From Phormidesmis priestleyi ULC007 (GTDB lineage Bacteria > Cyanobacteriota > Cyanobacteriia > Leptolyngbyales > Leptolyngbyaceae), in NCBI RefSeq assembly GCF_001895925.1, contig NZ_MPPI01000002.1:1-46113 (forward strand): a stretch of 46,113 bases of DNA. Direction: 5' to 3'. Shown here in pieces: positions 17,664 to 28,415 of this stretch (position 1 is the first letter of the stretch; each line of letters begins with the position of its first letter). The position numbers were made by a program, and so were the translations under genes. Under the pieces are notes generated by a model. That model saw nothing but the letters and a program-made list of their open reading frames with translations. It searched no databases and was not told the origin of the DNA.

Positions 17664-17900
17664 CTATTTCTTGTCGTCGGCTGTCGCGGTTTCGTCCACC
17701 ATGCCATATTTCCGCATGAAGCGTTCTACCCGACCTTCGGTATCAATAATCTTCTGAGTGCCCGTGAAAAATGGGTGATTTCCAGACCATACATCGACGT
17801 TGAGTTGGGGCTTAGTAGACCCGATCGTCATCACAACTTCACCATTGCAATAGACTTTGGCTTCGGGATACCACTTGGGGTGAATATCAGGCTTAGGCAT
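17664..17900 (-). CDS. rpmE: 50S ribosomal protein L31
   Basis: This 78-residue protein has the L31 core IHPKWYPEAKVYCNGE and the FTGTQKIIDTEGRVERFMRKYG tail split by the conserved Gly. Only one Cys is present, so it is the zinc-free form. L31 bridges the large and small subunits. It follows rpsI by 87 bases and precedes prfA. Confidence 0.97.
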   Translation of the reverse strand: MPKPDIHPKWYPEAKVYCNGEVVMTIGSTKPQLNVDVWSGNHPFFTGTQKIIDTEGRVERFMRKYGMVDETATADDKK

Positions 17901-17987
17901 TGAGAATCTCCGAACTTACTAGATCAATTTTAACATTTTGCTCAAGAGTCATTGGCGATCTTCGATCAACCAATGACAAGAATAAAG

Positions 17988-18395
17988 TTAGCGCTTCGAG
18001 AACTGAGGAGCTTTACGCGCTTTCCGCAAACCGTATTTCTTCCGCTCTTTGGCACGAGGGTCACGAGTCAAATAGCCTTCCGTTTTGAGAGGCTTCCGAT
18101 TTTCGGGGTCGAGCTGACAAAGCGCACGAGCCACCCCAAGACGAATGGCATCTGCTTGTCCAGTCAAGCCACCACCGTGAGCGTTGACGAGAATGTCATA
18201 CTCACCTTCCAATCCCAGCGTTTCGAGGGGAGCTTTCGCAGCCGACAAATATTCTGGGTTGAATTGGAGATATAAATCTCCGGGCTTGCCGTTAACCGTG
18301 ATTTGACCTTCACCGGGAACGAGGCGAACCCGTGCCACCGCAGATTTACGGCGACCTGTACCTAGATAGACGACGCGACCTTCGGTGGCTTGCAT
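17988..18395 (-). CDS. rpsI: 30S ribosomal protein S9
   Basis: This 135-residue protein contains [14 protein letters not shown] near the start and ends in the basic tail [16 protein letters not shown], whose last Arg reaches the P-site tRNA. Its ATG overlaps the TAA stop of rplM by one base (TAATG), so the two are translationally coupled, as in most bacteria. Confidence 0.98.
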   Translation of the reverse strand: MQATEGRVVYLGTGRRKSAVARVRLVPGEGQITVNGKPGDLYLQFNPEYLSAAKAPLETLGLEGEYDILVNAHGGGLTGQADAIRLGVARALCQLDPENRKPLKTEGYLTRDPRAKERKKYGLRKARKAPQFSKR

Positions 18396-18850
18396 TAGTT
18401 AGCTCCTTTTGGGATGGTGTTGATTTCGAGAACTTGAGGCTTTTGAGCCGCGTGAGGATGATTCGGGCCTGCATAGACGTTCATTTTGGTGAACAGTTGG
18501 CGACCCAGCGAGTTCTTCGGCAGCATTCCTTTGACAGCGCGTTCAATGATCCGCTCAGGGATGCGGGCTTGCAGCTTATCGAAAGTCTCGGTCTTCATCC
18601 CACCGGGGCGACCAGAGTTGCGACGATAGAGTTTCTGGGTGCGCTTTTTGCCCGTCACTTCAATTTTTTCGGCGTTGATGATAATTACAAAATCACCCGT
18701 ATCCATCGAAGGGGTGTAGGTCGGCTTGTTTTTACCGCGTAGCACCATCGCAACTTGGGTAGCAAGCCGGCCGAGCCGTTTATCTGTGGCATCCACAACG
18801 TACCAATTACGCTCTAGAGTAGCCTGGGGTGGGAGATAGGTTTTTTCCAT
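18395..18850 (-). CDS. rplM: 50S ribosomal protein L13
   Basis: This 151-residue protein has the L13 signature around [15 protein letters not shown] and the [15 protein letters not shown] loop. L13 is an early assembly protein of the large subunit. The gene follows truA by 61 bases and shares one base with rpsI. Confidence 0.98.
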   Translation of the reverse strand: MEKTYLPPQATLERNWYVVDATDKRLGRLATQVAMVLRGKNKPTYTPSMDTGDFVIIINAEKIEVTGKKRTQKLYRRNSGRPGGMKTETFDKLQARIPERIIERAVKGMLPKNSLGRQLFTKMNVYAGPNHPHAAQKPQVLEINTIPKGAN

Positions 18851-18911
18851 GACAGTGTTTCGGTTAAAGGGTTAGACAGTTCTAGAGGAACCTCGCTTGG
18901 CGATCGCTTGA

Positions 18912-19790
18912 CTAACTCAAGCAATATTCAGGAGCCGTTCCAGAGGAACTTTTCTCAAGGGTCATCGCATTTGGCAAAACAAATCGGGGTTGAGTATCAT
19001 ACCAAACTTCGGGCGGAAAGGGCGATTCAGGATACCCAACTCGCAGCAGACACAAGCCTTGAGGGGGTGCCGCATATTTCACTTCGTCTCGTCGCTGTGC
19101 CGTCCAGATTTTGGTGAAATCATCGGGCGATCGCTCTCCTCGTCCTACCTGCACCAGCAAGCCGACTAAGAGCCGCATCATTCCATACAGAAATCCGCTT
19201 GACTGCACTTCGACTGTTACGAGTGACCCTTGACGCTGACACTCCGCCGCCTGAATATCTACCCAAGAGTGCGGACGAGTCGAACCTGCCCGGTGGAACG
19301 CCGCCATGTGATGCCGCCCAATCATCGGATCGAGTGCCGCCTGAATCAGCGTTTCATTCAACGGTGCGTGGTAGTAATGCCAAGCAAACGGGCAAACAAA
19401 CAGATTGGGACGCGCTTCCGTAAATAAGGTGTAACGGTAGCGTCGCCACGCGGCAGAAAATCGAGCGTGCCAGGTTGAATCAACCAAAACAGAAGCCCGA
19501 ATTAAGATATCGTTTGGCAGCCGCGAGTTCAAAACGTCTGCCCAGCGATGTGCCGGAATCAAGGTTTCTGCATCAAAATGGGCAACTTGAGCGGCTGCGT
19601 GAACTCCTGTATCAGTTCTTCCTGCCGCATGGATTACCACAGGGCGGTTAAGCACTGATCGCAGCGCTGTCTCAATATCTTCCTGCACCGTGCGTTGATT
19701 TGGCTGCCGTTGCCACCCATGAAAATGAGTGCCCAGGTATTGAATAACCAGGGCAACCCGTTGAGTGGATTGTGATTTAGCAGCCAGCAT
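18912..19790 (-). CDS. truA: tRNA pseudouridine synthase A
   Basis: TruA makes pseudouridine at tRNA positions 38-40. This 292-residue protein has the catalytic Asp60 in AGRTDTGVHA and the GTHFHGWQRQ substrate strand. About 20 extra C-terminal residues beyond the family core are low in conserved pattern. The gene starts 11 bases after rplQ, inside the ribosomal cluster, which is the common cyanobacterial arrangement. Confidence 0.97.
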   Translation of the reverse strand: MLAAKSQSTQRVALVIQYLGTHFHGWQRQPNQRTVQEDIETALRSVLNRPVVIHAAGRTDTGVHAAAQVAHFDAETLIPAHRWADVLNSRLPNDILIRASVLVDSTWHARFSAAWRRYRYTLFTEARPNLFVCPFAWHYYHAPLNETLIQAALDPMIGRHHMAAFHRAGSTRPHSWVDIQAAECQRQGSLVTVEVQSSGFLYGMMRLLVGLLVQVGRGERSPDDFTKIWTAQRRDEVKYAAPPQGLCLLRVGYPESPFPPEVWYDTQPRFVLPNAMTLEKSSSGTAPEYCLS

Positions 19791-19801
19791 GGTGTGAGAA
19801 A

Positions 19802-20152
19802 TCAGGTTAGCTCGATGATTGCCATTGCAGCATTGTCGCCGCGACGAGGAACGGTGCGAAGAATGCGAGTATAGCCACCTCGACGATCAGCGTACCGCTG
19901 AGGGGCTTGCTCAAATAATGCATGAACGAGTTGCTTGTCGTAGATATATCCCATCGCTTGACGACGAGCGGTGAGAGAGCCATCTTTGGCGAGAGTAATC
20001 ATTTTCTCAGCTTCCGATCGGAGAGCCTGAGCGCGAACCTTAGTCGTTTTAATTCGACCGTTGCGAATCAGTTCAGTGGTCAAGGCTCTTAAGAGCGCTC
20101 GACGCTGATCCGCAGGTTTGCCAAGCATTGGAACTTTACAACGGTGCCGCAT
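19802..20152 (-). CDS. rplQ: 50S ribosomal protein L17
   Basis: This 116-residue protein starts [20 protein letters not shown] and ends in the [17 protein letters not shown] strand, diagnostic of L17. It lies 76 bases after rpoA, the usual rpoA-rplQ pairing. Confidence 0.98.
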   Translation of the reverse strand: MRHRCKVPMLGKPADQRRALLRALTTELIRNGRIKTTKVRAQALRSEAEKMITLAKDGSLTARRQAMGYIYDKQLVHALFEQAPQRYADRRGGYTRILRTVPRRGDNAAMAIIELT

Positions 20153-20228
20153 AGCTTTAGGGAGGGGGTCAGTTACAAGGAGTGGGACGTTCGTATTATA
20201 TGAAACGTCCCTATAAACGAATCACGAA

Positions 20229-21173
20229 CTAACTAGGCTTAGAGGATTTCTCCATCGGTAGGGTAATTCCTAAGCGTTGTTGAAGGGCTTCGACCACTTC
20301 TTCGGCAGATTTCTGACCGAAATTCTTTATTTCGAGCAGGTCTTCCTGAGTGTAGTCGAGCAGGTCAGCAACGGAATTGATTTGCGCTCGCTTTAGACAG
20401 TTGTAGGCACGCACCGAGAGTTGGAGTTCCTCGATCGGAATCTGACTCTCAGGACCTTCCTCACCAGGAAAGGGATCGTCTAGCGGCTCAGAGGGGATAT
20501 CTTTGAGCGGGTTAAACAGATCGACGAGAATATTAGCAGCTTGGCTCAACGCCTCTTGAGGAGTCAAACTGCCATTCGTCGCAATCTCCATAATCAAGCG
20601 GTCTTTTTCAAGAGAACCGCCTGCTCTCGCTTCAACACTGTAGTTCACCTTACGAACTGGCATAAAAACAGAGTCGATTTGGAGAAAATCAAGCGCAGCC
20701 GCATCTTCACGAGCTTTGTCAACCGTTCGATACCCTTTGCCTTTCTCGATTCTGAACTCCATCTCTAGCGTTGAGTTAGGAGCCAAGGTCGCGATGTACT
20801 GATCGGGATCGACGAGTTCTACATCTGAAGGTAAATCGAACTGTTCTGCTGTCACTGTCGCCGGACCTTGCACAAGCAATCGCCCAATTTGAGGCTGAGA
20901 AGAATGGCTCCTAAAAACCAATTTTTTCATGTTCAGCATGATATCGAGTACGTCTTCTCTCACTCCTGGAATCGTGGCGAACTCATGGCTGACACCCGCC
21001 ATCCGCACTGCCGTCACTGCTGCTCCTTCCAAATTGGATAGCAGCACCCGCCGCAGAGCGTTTCCAACGGTTGTTCCCTGACCACGCGCTAGGGGTTCCA
21101 GAATGAACTTACTATATTGGCTCTGGTCTTTGTCCGTAGTGGACTCTACACATTCAACCTGAAACTGTGCCAC
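20229..21173 (-). CDS. rpoA: DNA-directed RNA polymerase alpha subunit
   Basis: From the GTG at 21173 the protein has 315 residues, the usual cyanobacterial length. The longer frame to 21215 adds 14 residues without family support and overlaps the ribosome site (GGAGG about seven bases before the GTG). Residues 1-230 are the dimerisation domain (GTTVGNALRRVLLSNLEG). After an acidic linker, residues 245-305 form the C-terminal domain (LSVRAYNCLKRAQINSV) that contacts UP elements and activators. It sits between rpsK and rplQ. Confidence 0.98.
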   Translation of the reverse strand: MAQFQVECVESTTDKDQSQYSKFILEPLARGQGTTVGNALRRVLLSNLEGAAVTAVRMAGVSHEFATIPGVREDVLDIMLNMKKLVFRSHSSQPQIGRLLVQGPATVTAEQFDLPSDVELVDPDQYIATLAPNSTLEMEFRIEKGKGYRTVDKAREDAAALDFLQIDSVFMPVRKVNYSVEARAGGSLEKDRLIMEIATNGSLTPQEALSQAANILVDLFNPLKDIPSEPLDDPFPGEEGPESQIPIEELQLSVRAYNCLKRAQINSVADLLDYTQEDLLEIKNFGQKSAEEVVEALQQRLGITLPMEKSSKPS

Positions 21174-21296
21174 GGAGTGACCTCCTTCTCCTTCTCGCTG
21201 AGGGTGATCCCTCATTTGACTCTGAAATCAAATCTCGCTGCTGACTGTCAAAAGACAGATTGCAGCGTTCATCACTCACCATAGAAATTCGCGCCA

Positions 21297-21692
21297 CTAT
21301 ACCCGACGGCGCTTGGGCGGACGACAACCATTGTGAGGAATGGGAGTCACGTCACGAATCAGGGTGATTTCCAGCCCAGAGCCTTGCAGCGCCCGAATTG
21401 CAGTTTCACGACCTGCTCCGGGTCCGCTGACCATGACTTCACACTGGCGCATTCCTTGATCCATTGCCCGACGGGCTGCGCTCTCTGCCGCCGTTTGAGC
21501 CGCAAAGGGCGTTCCCTTTTTCGCGCCCTTAAATCCACTAGAACCAGCAGATGCCCAAGATACGACTTCGCCGCCAGTGTCGGAGATGGTGACGATCGTA
21601 TTGTTGAAGGTGGATGAAATATATGCCACCCCGCTCGGCACATTTTTCTTTTGCTTACGGGGTCCAGTCTTTCTAGTTGGTTGTCTCGCCAT
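21297..21692 (-). CDS. rpsK: 30S ribosomal protein S11
   Basis: This 131-residue protein has the [16 protein letters not shown] core and the [19 protein letters not shown]-terminus of S11, which lines the mRNA exit channel. It lies between rpsM and rpoA. The S4 gene that many bacteria carry here is absent. Confidence 0.98.
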   Translation of the reverse strand: MARQPTRKTGPRKQKKNVPSGVAYISSTFNNTIVTISDTGGEVVSWASAGSSGFKGAKKGTPFAAQTAAESAARRAMDQGMRQCEVMVSGPGAGRETAIRALQGSGLEITLIRDVTPIPHNGCRPPKRRRV

Positions 21693-21796
21693 GTCTAAAC
21701 TCTAGATCTAAGGTTCTAAATCGATGTGTGATTAAGTTGGCAACTTGCCCAAGCACTAGTCGTCTCAAGCGCAACTCAACAGTTGCCAAAAGTTAA

Positions 21797-22180
21797 TTAC
21801 TTCTTACCGGGTGCCTTCTTCTTACCTGCAACGGTACGACGACCGCCCCGACGGGTACGAGCATTAGTGCGGGTTCGCTGTCCGCGCACAGGCAAGCCCA
21901 GACGATGACGACGACCCCGATAGGTGCCGATGTCCATCAATCGCTTGATGTTCATGTTTTCCATTCGTCTCAGATCGCCTTCAACCTGATAGCCGCTCTC
22001 AACGGCTTCTCTCAGAGAAGACACATCGGCATCGCTCAAATCTTTAACGCGGATATCGGGATTCACACCTGTTTTGGCGATCACCTCTTTTGCCCGTGTC
22101 AATCCAATTCCGTAAATGTAAGTGAGACCAATCTCAACGCGCTTATCGCGAGGAAGGTCTACTCCGGCAATCCGTGCCAC
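21797..22180 (-). CDS. rpsM: 30S ribosomal protein S13
   Basis: This 127-residue protein opens with [17 protein letters not shown] and carries the H2TH region ([13 protein letters not shown]) and a basic tail [15 protein letters not shown]13 contacts the P-site tRNA and helps form the B1 bridge. It follows rpmJ, with a two-tier hairpin in the 97-base gap. Confidence 0.98.
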   Translation of the reverse strand: MARIAGVDLPRDKRVEIGLTYIYGIGLTRAKEVIAKTGVNPDIRVKDLSDADVSSLREAVESGYQVEGDLRRMENMNIKRLMDIGTYRGRRHRLGLPVRGQRTRTNARTRRGGRRTVAGKKKAPGKK

Positions 22181-22234
22181 GCTTCTGTCTCCCTAACTTG
22201 AATTGCTTGAGGATGTTCATAATCACACAAAACC

Positions 22235-22268
22235 CCTGTCACAGAAGTCCTCTTCTTCGTATGACAGG
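22235..22268 (-). other. Two-tier stem-loop between rpmJ and rpsM
   Basis: An outer 7-base stem CCTGTCA (22235-22241) with TGACAGG (22262-22268) encloses an inner 5-base stem AGAAG (22243-22247) with CTTCT (22252-22256). On the transcribed minus strand the outer stem is followed by GG and a four-T run. It could be a partial terminator or an RNA-processing site that sets different levels for genes before and after it. Confidence 0.45.
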
Positions 22269-22277
22269 AAACCTGAT

Positions 22278-22391
22278 CTAGCCCTGACGCTGTTTATGCT
22301 TCGGGTTTTCACAAATCACCATGACGCGACCCCGACGGCGGATGACACGGCATTTTTCACAAATCTTCTTAACGGATGCTCGAACTTTCAT
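22278..22391 (-). CDS. rpmJ: 50S ribosomal protein L36
   Basis: This 37-residue protein starts [20 protein letters not shown] and ends with [11 protein letters not shown], the L36 zinc-ribbon pattern C-x2-C...C...H. The ATG is at 22391 and the TAG at 22278-22280. It is the usual cyanobacterial neighbour of infA and rpsM. Confidence 0.97.
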   Translation of the reverse strand: MKVRASVKKICEKCRVIRRRGRVMVICENPKHKQRQG

Positions 22392-22496
22392 GCCCTAACC
22401 TGGCAACACTGCAACAAACATAATATCCTAACAATTTTTTATAGGAGTTGTCAAAGAAATCGTTCTATGACTAGCTTTAAAAGGCTTTTTTGAATC

Positions 22497-22724
22497 CTAC
22501 TTCTTGTTTCGTAGACGATAGGTAATTCTACCTTTTGTGAGGTCATAAGGCGTGAGTTCGACTTTGACGCGATCGCCCGGAAGAATTTTGATGTAATTCC
22601 GACGGATTTTCCCTGAAATGTGGGCTAACACGTTGAAGCCGTTATCGAGGTCAACGCGAAACATCGCATTCGGCAAGGAATCAATGACCGTTCCTTCCAT
22701 TTCGATGAGATCTTGTTTAGACAA
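22497..22724 (-). CDS. infA: Translation initiation factor IF-1
   Basis: This 75-residue OB-fold protein matches the family end to end: [12 protein letters not shown] at the start and [12 protein letters not shown]-like residues at the end. IF-1 occupies the A site during initiation. The start codon is TTG at 22724, preceded by GGAGG nine bases away; no ATG or GTG fits the family's N-terminus. A gap of 247 bases separates it from adk and may hold an internal promoter. Confidence 0.96.
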   Translation of the reverse strand: MSKQDLIEMEGTVIDSLPNAMFRVDLDNGFNVLAHISGKIRRNYIKILPGDRVKVELTPYDLTKGRITYRLRNKK

Positions 22725-22971
22725 ACTTGAGTGCCTCCATTACTGTAAATGATTTCAGAAGTCAACAGAATCCGCGCAGGATTTTGTCAGCCTTCTTGAG
22801 TTTAGATCATTAAATTTGTTTTTAACTTCTCAGACACAGTTTGCTAGTCTCAATCTGTGGTAAGGGTGCGCCGCAACAAATTTCTATTGAGTCAAAACAG
22901 AGTATCAAGTCGAGAAACCAAGATTCGTCAGCGCTCAACCTTGGCTGGAGAAGAATCTGGCTAAACAATCG

Positions 22972-23520
22972 CTAAATGAGCTTGTCCAGTTGCTCTGTCA
23001 CCTCTTCCATCGGTTGGCTGCCATCGATCGTGGTGAGCTTTTCACGAGTCTGGTAGTAGTCGATTAAGGGAGCGGTTTGCTCTCGGTAGACTTCTAAACG
23101 ACGACGAATTACGTCTTCGTTGTCGTCTTTGCGACCTCGACTGAGCATTCGCTCGACCAAGGCTTCGTCAGGGACATCAAAATTGATGGCGCGATCGCAC
23201 GTCTGATTTAGCTCGATCAGCAGTCCATCTAACGAATCAGCCTGCACCACCGTGCGCGGATATCCATCTAGAATCCAACCAGGTTGAGCGTCAGGCTGTC
23301 CCAACCTTTCTCGAATCAAATCAATGACGAGTTGATCAGGAACCAGTTCACCGCCGTCCATATAACTCTGTGCTTTGACACCCAGAGTTGTTTGGCTAGA
23401 GACGGCTGCCCGTAGAATATCTCCCGTCGAGATGTGAGGGATATTGTGCAAGTCTGCTAAGAGTTTCGCTTGAGTTCCCTTACCTGCCCCGGGTGGTCCT
23501 AGAAAGATTAATCGCGCCAC
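22972..23520 (-). CDS. adk: Adenylate kinase
   Basis: This 182-residue enzyme has the P-loop [14 protein letters not shown] at about 7-20, the [10 protein letters not shown] motif and the short lid typical of cyanobacterial Adk. It interconverts two ADP with ATP and AMP. The GTG start shares one base with the TAG stop of secY (TAGTG), so the genes are translationally coupled. Confidence 0.97.
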   Translation of the reverse strand: MARLIFLGPPGAGKGTQAKLLADLHNIPHISTGDILRAAVSSQTTLGVKAQSYMDGGELVPDQLVIDLIRERLGQPDAQPGWILDGYPRTVVQADSLDGLLIELNQTCDRAINFDVPDEALVERMLSRGRKDDNEDVIRRRLEVYREQTAPLIDYYQTREKLTTIDGSQPMEEVTEQLDKLI

Positions 23521-24824
23521 TACTGTTTCACCATTCCTTCGTATCTTTGTGAGATGACATAAGTTTGAATCTGTTTTGCTGTGTCGATAGCCACACCAAC
23601 CAGAATCAGCAAAGAGGTGGCACCGAAGCCTTGGAAGGTCGGAACTCGCGTGGCAGTCTCAACAAACGTAGGGACGATCGCGACAATTCCTAAGAAAATC
23701 GCTCCCAGAAACGTCAATCGATTCAAGACGCGCTCAATATACTCAGTGGTCGCCTTGCCAGGACGAATGCCTGGAATACTCGCTCCCATCTTCTTCAAGT
23801 TCTTCGACATCTCATCGGGTTGAACCACCAAAGACGCATAGAAATAGCTAAAGAACAGAATCAAGATCAGATAAAGAACGCTGTGTTGCCAAGAGTTTGG
23901 ACCTAAATAAGTGCTGATAAACTGGCTGATGGAGGCGTTTTGAAATGCTTGAGCGACTAGTGCAGGTAACGTCAAAACAGTGGAGGCGAAAATAATCGGC
24001 ATCACGCCGCCTTGATTGAGACGAAGCGGCAGATAGCTGCTTTTCTCTAGATAAGTCCGACGACCGACTTGACGGCGCGCAGAGATAATGGGGATTCTGC
24101 GAGTTCCTTCTTGGACAAAGACGATGCCAACGACCATCGCTAGAAAGACGAGCAGAAGAATCACGACCCCGCCGACCACATTACGATCGCCACTCTGTGC
24201 CAATTCAAAAGTTTGACCCAGCGATCGTGGCAGCGTCGAGACAATGTTCAAGAAAATCAGCAAGGATGCGCCGTTTCCGATGCCTCGCTCTGTGATTAGC
24301 TCTCCCACCCACATCACAAACATAGAGCCTGCGGTTAACGCCAGCACCGTTTCAGTGATGAATAAAGGACCCCAATCTGAAGCAAACGGACGGAGTAACC
24401 CGATCGTCAGCATCAAACTCTGAACGACTGCCCATCCCCCCGCCACGTATCTTGTGATTTGTGAGATTTTGCGTCGTCCTGCTTCACCTTCATTTTTCTG
24501 CAAATCTTCCAGTGCCGGGATCGCGGCTGTCAGCAGTTGCAAAATAATGGAAGCATTGATAAAGGGAAGAATGCCTAAAGCAAAAATTCCTAATGTTCTT
24601 AAACCGCCTCCAGCAAATAAGTCAACAAAGCTAAGAGCCGTGTTGCCTTGAATATTGGCGGCGAAAGCAGCGCGATCGATGCCTGGGAGTGGAATATAAA
24701 TGCCCAGACGAACCAGAATTAATAAGCCAACAGTCAGCAGTAAACGCCCTCTCAGTCCGGCGGCTTGAGCCATCTGAACAAAGGTTTCCTGCGCGGTTGG
24801 AGTTTTATCTCGACTAACGACCAT
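23520..24824 (-). CDS. secY: Preprotein translocase channel SecY
   Basis: SecY forms the protein-conducting channel of the Sec system in plasma and thylakoid membranes. From the ATG at 24824 it has 434 residues and ten membrane segments, with the early PLPGID motif and the late [14 protein letters not shown] loop that touches the ribosome or SecA. An upstream in-frame ATG at 24902 adds 26 unlikely residues. Its partner gene secG is at the far end of the window (43745-43978). Confidence 0.97.
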   Translation of the reverse strand: MVVSRDKTPTAQETFVQMAQAAGLRGRLLLTVGLLILVRLGIYIPLPGIDRAAFAANIQGNTALSFVDLFAGGGLRTLGIFALGILPFINASIILQLLTAAIPALEDLQKNEGEAGRRKISQITRYVAGGWAVVQSLMLTIGLLRPFASDWGPLFITETVLALTAGSMFVMWVGELITERGIGNGASLLIFLNIVSTLPRSLGQTFELAQSGDRNVVGGVVILLLVFLAMVVGIVFVQEGTRRIPIISARRQVGRRTYLEKSSYLPLRLNQGGVMPIIFASTVLTLPALVAQAFQNASISQFISTYLGPNSWQHSVLYLILILFFSYFYASLVVQPDEMSKNLKKMGASIPGIRPGKATTEYIERVLNRLTFLGAIFLGIVAIVPTFVETATRVPTFQGFGATSLLILVGVAIDTAKQIQTYVISQRYEGMVKQ

Positions 24825-24963
24825 AAAGGGATACCTCTTACATACTCGCAGTTGTCTAGCAAAATGACTCATCGGCAGTTGCCACAGACTGCAAAGCGTC
24901 ATCCCTCAAATCGAAGGACAACGTTTACACACTCTTTCAGATGACCCGTTACAGACCAGAGAG

Positions 24964-25440
24964 CTACGCCTTGGCGCGATGCCAGGTCGGTTTGCCAACC
25001 AGCACTTCACAAGTTCCACCTGCTGCCTCAATTTTAGCGCGGGCGTTTTCCGTGAACCCAGTTGCCTGAACGGTCAGCTTTGCCGACAGATCGCCATCTC
25101 CCAAAATCTTGAGCGGACCGTCATCGGTCGTAACAATCCCAGCCTCCATCAGTGAAGACAAATTCACCTCAGTATTGGCGGGAAGGGATGCCAAATCGCC
25201 GACATTAATCGTAGTGTAGTGCTTCCGATTGATGACGGTGAAATAACTTAATTTAGGTAAACGACGATAGAGAGGCGTTTGACCCCCCTCAAAACCGGGG
25301 CGAGTGGGACGACCCGATCGAGACTTTTGACCCCGCATTCCAAAGCCGCCGCTTGCGCCCTGTCCTGCCGCAATGCCTCGACCAATTCGGCGCTTGCGCT
25401 TGGTTGAGCCTTCTTGAGGCACAGCATCTTCTAATCTCAT
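24964..25440 (-). CDS. rplO: 50S ribosomal protein L15
   Basis: This 158-residue protein has the glycine- and arginine-rich [20 protein letters not shown] loop and the [13 protein letters not shown] motif of L15, which threads into the large subunit. It directly follows rpsE; the L30 gene often found between them is absent. Confidence 0.97.
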   Translation of the reverse strand: MRLEDAVPQEGSTKRKRRIGRGIAAGQGASGGFGMRGQKSRSGRPTRPGFEGGQTPLYRRLPKLSYFTVINRKHYTTINVGDLASLPANTEVNLSSLMEAGIVTTDDGPLKILGDGDLSAKLTVQATGFTENARAKIEAAGGTCEVLVGKPTWHRAKA

Positions 25441-25512
25441 AATTCGTTGCTCTTAGTTAAGGACTACTCAAGAAATTAAGTGAACCGCGAAGACTCACGA
25501 TTCACTATTTGC

Positions 25513-26037
25513 TCAAGTTGCGTAGAGATTCTCGATCGGAACACCGCGCTCTTCTGCCACATCAGCAAAGGTGCGGAGGTTATCTAACGCGCTGACCGCA
25601 GCCCGCGCATTATTAAGAGGATTGCCAGAACCGAGTTGCTTCGCCAAGATATTCTTGACACCTGCGAGTTCGAGAACGGTACGAACGGCTCCCCCAGCAA
25701 TTACTCCAGTACCAGGAGCGGCAGGGCGCATCATCACTTTTGCACCACCACCCGCACCTTGAGCCGGGTGAGGAATCGAATTGGATTTGGTCAGAGGCAC
25801 TTCAACGAGGTGCTTTTTGCCATCTGCCACGCCTTTCTTGACCGCGCCGATTACGTCACTGGCTTTGCCGACTCCTACGCCGACTTGACCTTTTTCGTTA
25901 CCGACGACGACAATAGCGCGGAAGCTGAGTTTTTTACCGCCCTTGACCACTTTGGTCACACGACGAATTTGCACGACCCGCTCTTGCCAGTCTGATTTCT
26001 CTTCGCGAGGTTTGTTGCTCTTGCGACCTTTTGCCAT
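25513..26037 (-). CDS. rpsE: 30S ribosomal protein S5
   Basis: This 174-residue protein has the double-stranded RNA-binding region [20 protein letters not shown] and the [19 protein letters not shown] segment of S5, a fidelity protein near the decoding centre. It lies between rplR and rplO. Confidence 0.98.
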   Translation of the reverse strand: MAKGRKSNKPREEKSDWQERVVQIRRVTKVVKGGKKLSFRAIVVVGNEKGQVGVGVGKASDVIGAVKKGVADGKKHLVEVPLTKSNSIPHPAQGAGGGAKVMMRPAAPGTGVIAGGAVRTVLELAGVKNILAKQLGSGNPLNNARAAVSALDNLRTFADVAEERGVPIENLYAT

Positions 26038-26047
26038 GTTTTTTCTC

Positions 26048-26410
26048 CTAGAAGTCTAGACCAGCTTCGCGGGCAGCTTCGGCTAGCGATTTTACCCGTC
26101 CGTGATAGAGGTTGCCCCCACGATCGAAGACCACTTTTTGAATGCCTTGGGCGATCGCCCGTTGAGCCACCAACTTGCCGACCTCAGTCGAAGCCTCACA
26201 GTTTGAACCTGACTCAACTTTACCCTTGATTTCTGGATCGACCGTCGAAGCAGAAACCAGAGTGTGTTGGGTGGTGTCGTCAATCACCTGAACATAGATG
26301 TGCTGGTTAGAGCGAAACACTGCGAGACGAGGACGCTCTGAAGTTCCGGTAACGGTACGACGAACCCGTGCGTGACGACGACGGGTTGATTCTCGACGAG
26401 TCATTTTCAT
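26048..26410 (-). CDS. rplR: 50S ribosomal protein L18
   Basis: This 120-residue protein has the [14 protein letters not shown] start and the [19 protein letters not shown] tail of L18, which anchors 5S rRNA with L5. The ATG is three bases after the rplF stop; a second ATG two codons later is an equal alternative. Confidence 0.97.
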   Translation of the reverse strand: MKMTRRESTRRRHARVRRTVTGTSERPRLAVFRSNQHIYVQVIDDTTQHTLVSASTVDPEIKGKVESGSNCEASTEVGKLVAQRAIAQGIQKVVFDRGGNLYHGRVKSLAEAAREAGLDF

Positions 26411-26413
26411 GAT

Positions 26414-26962
26414 CTATTTCTTCCCTTTACCACCAGTCTTACCAACTTTGCGTCTGACCACTTCGCCAGCATATCGAATGCCCTTGCCTTTGTAGGGTTC
26501 GGGAGGACGTACCGCCCGAATTTTGGCGGCAGTATTTCCAACAATTTCTTTATCGATGCCACTGACAGTCACGTTAGTGTTGCCTTCAACCGCGACCTGA
26601 ATTCCCTCTGGTGGGGCAATATCTACAGGTTTGCTGTAGCCCACGTTGAGAATTAGGTTTCGCCCTTGAACTTGGGCACGATAACCGACACCCTGAATTT
26701 CGAGCTTTCGCTGAAATCCGGTAAAGACCCCTTCAACCATATTGGCGACGAGGGTGCGGCATAAACCATGACGTTGACGAGCCGCACGCGAGTCATCTCG
26801 CTGCTTGACTTCGATCGTCGTTCCGTCTTGTTCAACAATCACTTCTGGCGGCAAAACTCTGGAGAGTTCGCCTTTAGGACCTTTGACTGAAACATGTTGC
26901 CCATCAAGGGTGACCGTCACCGTTGCGGGAACATCAATAATACGCTTACCAATCCGAGACAT
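26414..26962 (-). CDS. rplF: 50S ribosomal protein L6
   Basis: This 182-residue protein shows the duplicated L6 fold, with [19 protein letters not shown] near the end, which contacts the sarcin-ricin loop. It lies between rpsH and rplR. Confidence 0.98.
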   Translation of the reverse strand: MSRIGKRIIDVPATVTVTLDGQHVSVKGPKGELSRVLPPEVIVEQDGTTIEVKQRDDSRAARQRHGLCRTLVANMVEGVFTGFQRKLEIQGVGYRAQVQGRNLILNVGYSKPVDIAPPEGIQVAVEGNTNVTVSGIDKEIVGNTAAKIRAVRPPEPYKGKGIRYAGEVVRRKVGKTGGKGKK

Positions 26963-27032
26963 AACTGATCACCTTTTTTGAATAAAAGCTGTTCGCTGTG
27001 AGCCAGTCAACAGCAACGACTAATATCCAGAC

Positions 27033-27434
27033 TCACCAGACATAACAAAGGACTTCGCCGCCGACTCCGGTGCGCCGAGCTTCGCGATCGGTCATGATGC
27101 CGCTGGATGTCGAGACGATCGCAATGCCGATGCCACCTAACACACGAGGAAGTTCCTTGCGGTTAGCGTAAACTCGCAGTCCGGGTTTGCTGACTCGCTT
27201 GAGGGCAGTGATAATCGGCTTGCGACTTTTGCCCCGATATTTGAGACCCAGCACGAGATGACGCTCAACGCCTTCTCCCGCTTCTTCATAGTCAGCAATA
27301 AAGCCTTCTGCCTTCAGCACATTGGCAATGCTGCGCGTCATCTTGGTCGATGGCACTTTGGTCGTTTGGTGTCTTGCTAGGCTTGCATTTCGGATGCGAG
27401 TCAGCATATCTGAAATTGTGTCGTTAACCGCCAT
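27033..27434 (-). CDS. rpsH: 30S ribosomal protein S8
   Basis: This 133-residue protein starts [17 protein letters not shown] and ends with the [20 protein letters not shown] motif of S8, a central-domain assembly protein. It directly follows rplE; the S14 gene common at this place in other phyla is missing. Confidence 0.98.
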   Translation of the reverse strand: MAVNDTISDMLTRIRNASLARHQTTKVPSTKMTRSIANVLKAEGFIADYEEAGEGVERHLVLGLKYRGKSRKPIITALKRVSKPGLRVYANRKELPRVLGGIGIAIVSTSSGIMTDREARRTGVGGEVLCYVW

Positions 27435-27457
27435 AGTTCCCTCTTAATGAAACTGCA

Positions 27458-28003
27458 TCAGTTGTCCCGGAATGGCATGCCCAGTTCTTTAAGCAGGGCG
27501 CGACCTTCTTCGTCGGAGTTTGCAGTGGTGATGATTGAAATGTCCATACCGCGAATCTGATCGATGCTGTCATATTCGATCTCCGGGAAGATCAACTGCT
27601 CTCTCAGACCTAGCGTGTAGTTTCCTCGTCCGTCGAAGCTCTTGGGGCTGATGCCTCTAAAGTCACGAATCCGAGGCAGCGAAAGATTGATCAACCGATC
27701 GAGAAAAGTAAACATTCGATCACCGCGCAGTGTCACCATCACGCCGACGGGCATTCCTTCGCGGATTTTGAAGCCAGCGATCGCTTTCTTGGCGCGGGTC
27801 ACAACGGGCTTTTGTCCCGTGATCGTCGCAATCTCGTTGATCGAAGCTTCCAACGCTTTCGCATTTTGTGAAGCTTCACCGAGTCCCCGGTTGATCGTGA
27901 TTTTCGCCACTTTCGGAACTTGATGGAGGTTCGTGTAACTAAACTGCTCCGTCAGCTTCGGGACGATCTTTTCTTGATAGATATCTTTTAATCGTTGAGC
28001 CAT
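27458..28003 (-). CDS. rplE: 50S ribosomal protein L5
   Basis: This 181-residue protein has [16 protein letters not shown] and the [20 protein letters not shown] motif of L5, which binds 5S rRNA and reaches the P-site tRNA. It lies 64 bases after rplX. Confidence 0.98.
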   Translation of the reverse strand: MAQRLKDIYQEKIVPKLTEQFSYTNLHQVPKVAKITINRGLGEASQNAKALEASINEIATITGQKPVVTRAKKAIAGFKIREGMPVGVMVTLRGDRMFTFLDRLINLSLPRIRDFRGISPKSFDGRGNYTLGLREQLIFPEIEYDSIDQIRGMDISIITTANSDEEGRALLKELGMPFRDN

Positions 28004-28067
28004 ATTTGGGTTCCTCTTCCCTGGGCTTGGTCAGGGGCTAGTGGAGTCTTGAGGCGCGTCGCGTCTC

Positions 28068-28415
28068 TTAATCGATGATCTCGCCCGTCTTTTTTAACAT
28101 CCGAACTTTCTTGCCGTCGGCGTTGACGGTGTAGCAGATGCGGCTTGCCACTTTCTGCTTTTCGGAGTAAACCATGACGTTAGAGCTATGAATTGGGGCT
28201 TCTTGAGTGACAATCTGACCCGATTCGCCTTCTTGCTGTGGTTTGACGTGTTTGGTGCGAACATTCACACCCTTGACCACGACTTTGCTCAATTTAGGAA
28301 GGGTTTGCAGGATTTCGCCAATCTTGCCTTTGTCACTGCCCGCGATGATTTTTACGGTGTCGCCTTTTTTGACATGCATCTTGTGACGCACAACTTCTTT
28401 CTGAACCCTTGCCAT
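28068..28415 (-). CDS. rplX: 50S ribosomal protein L24
   Basis: This 115-residue KOW-domain protein has [20 protein letters not shown], the hallmark of L24, an assembly initiator near the exit tunnel. The ATG overlaps the TAA of rplN by one base. Confidence 0.97.
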   Translation of the reverse strand: MARVQKEVVRHKMHVKKGDTVKIIAGSDKGKIGEILQTLPKLSKVVVKGVNVRTKHVKPQQEGESGQIVTQEAPIHSSNVMVYSEKQKVASRICYTVNADGKKVRMLKKTGEIID

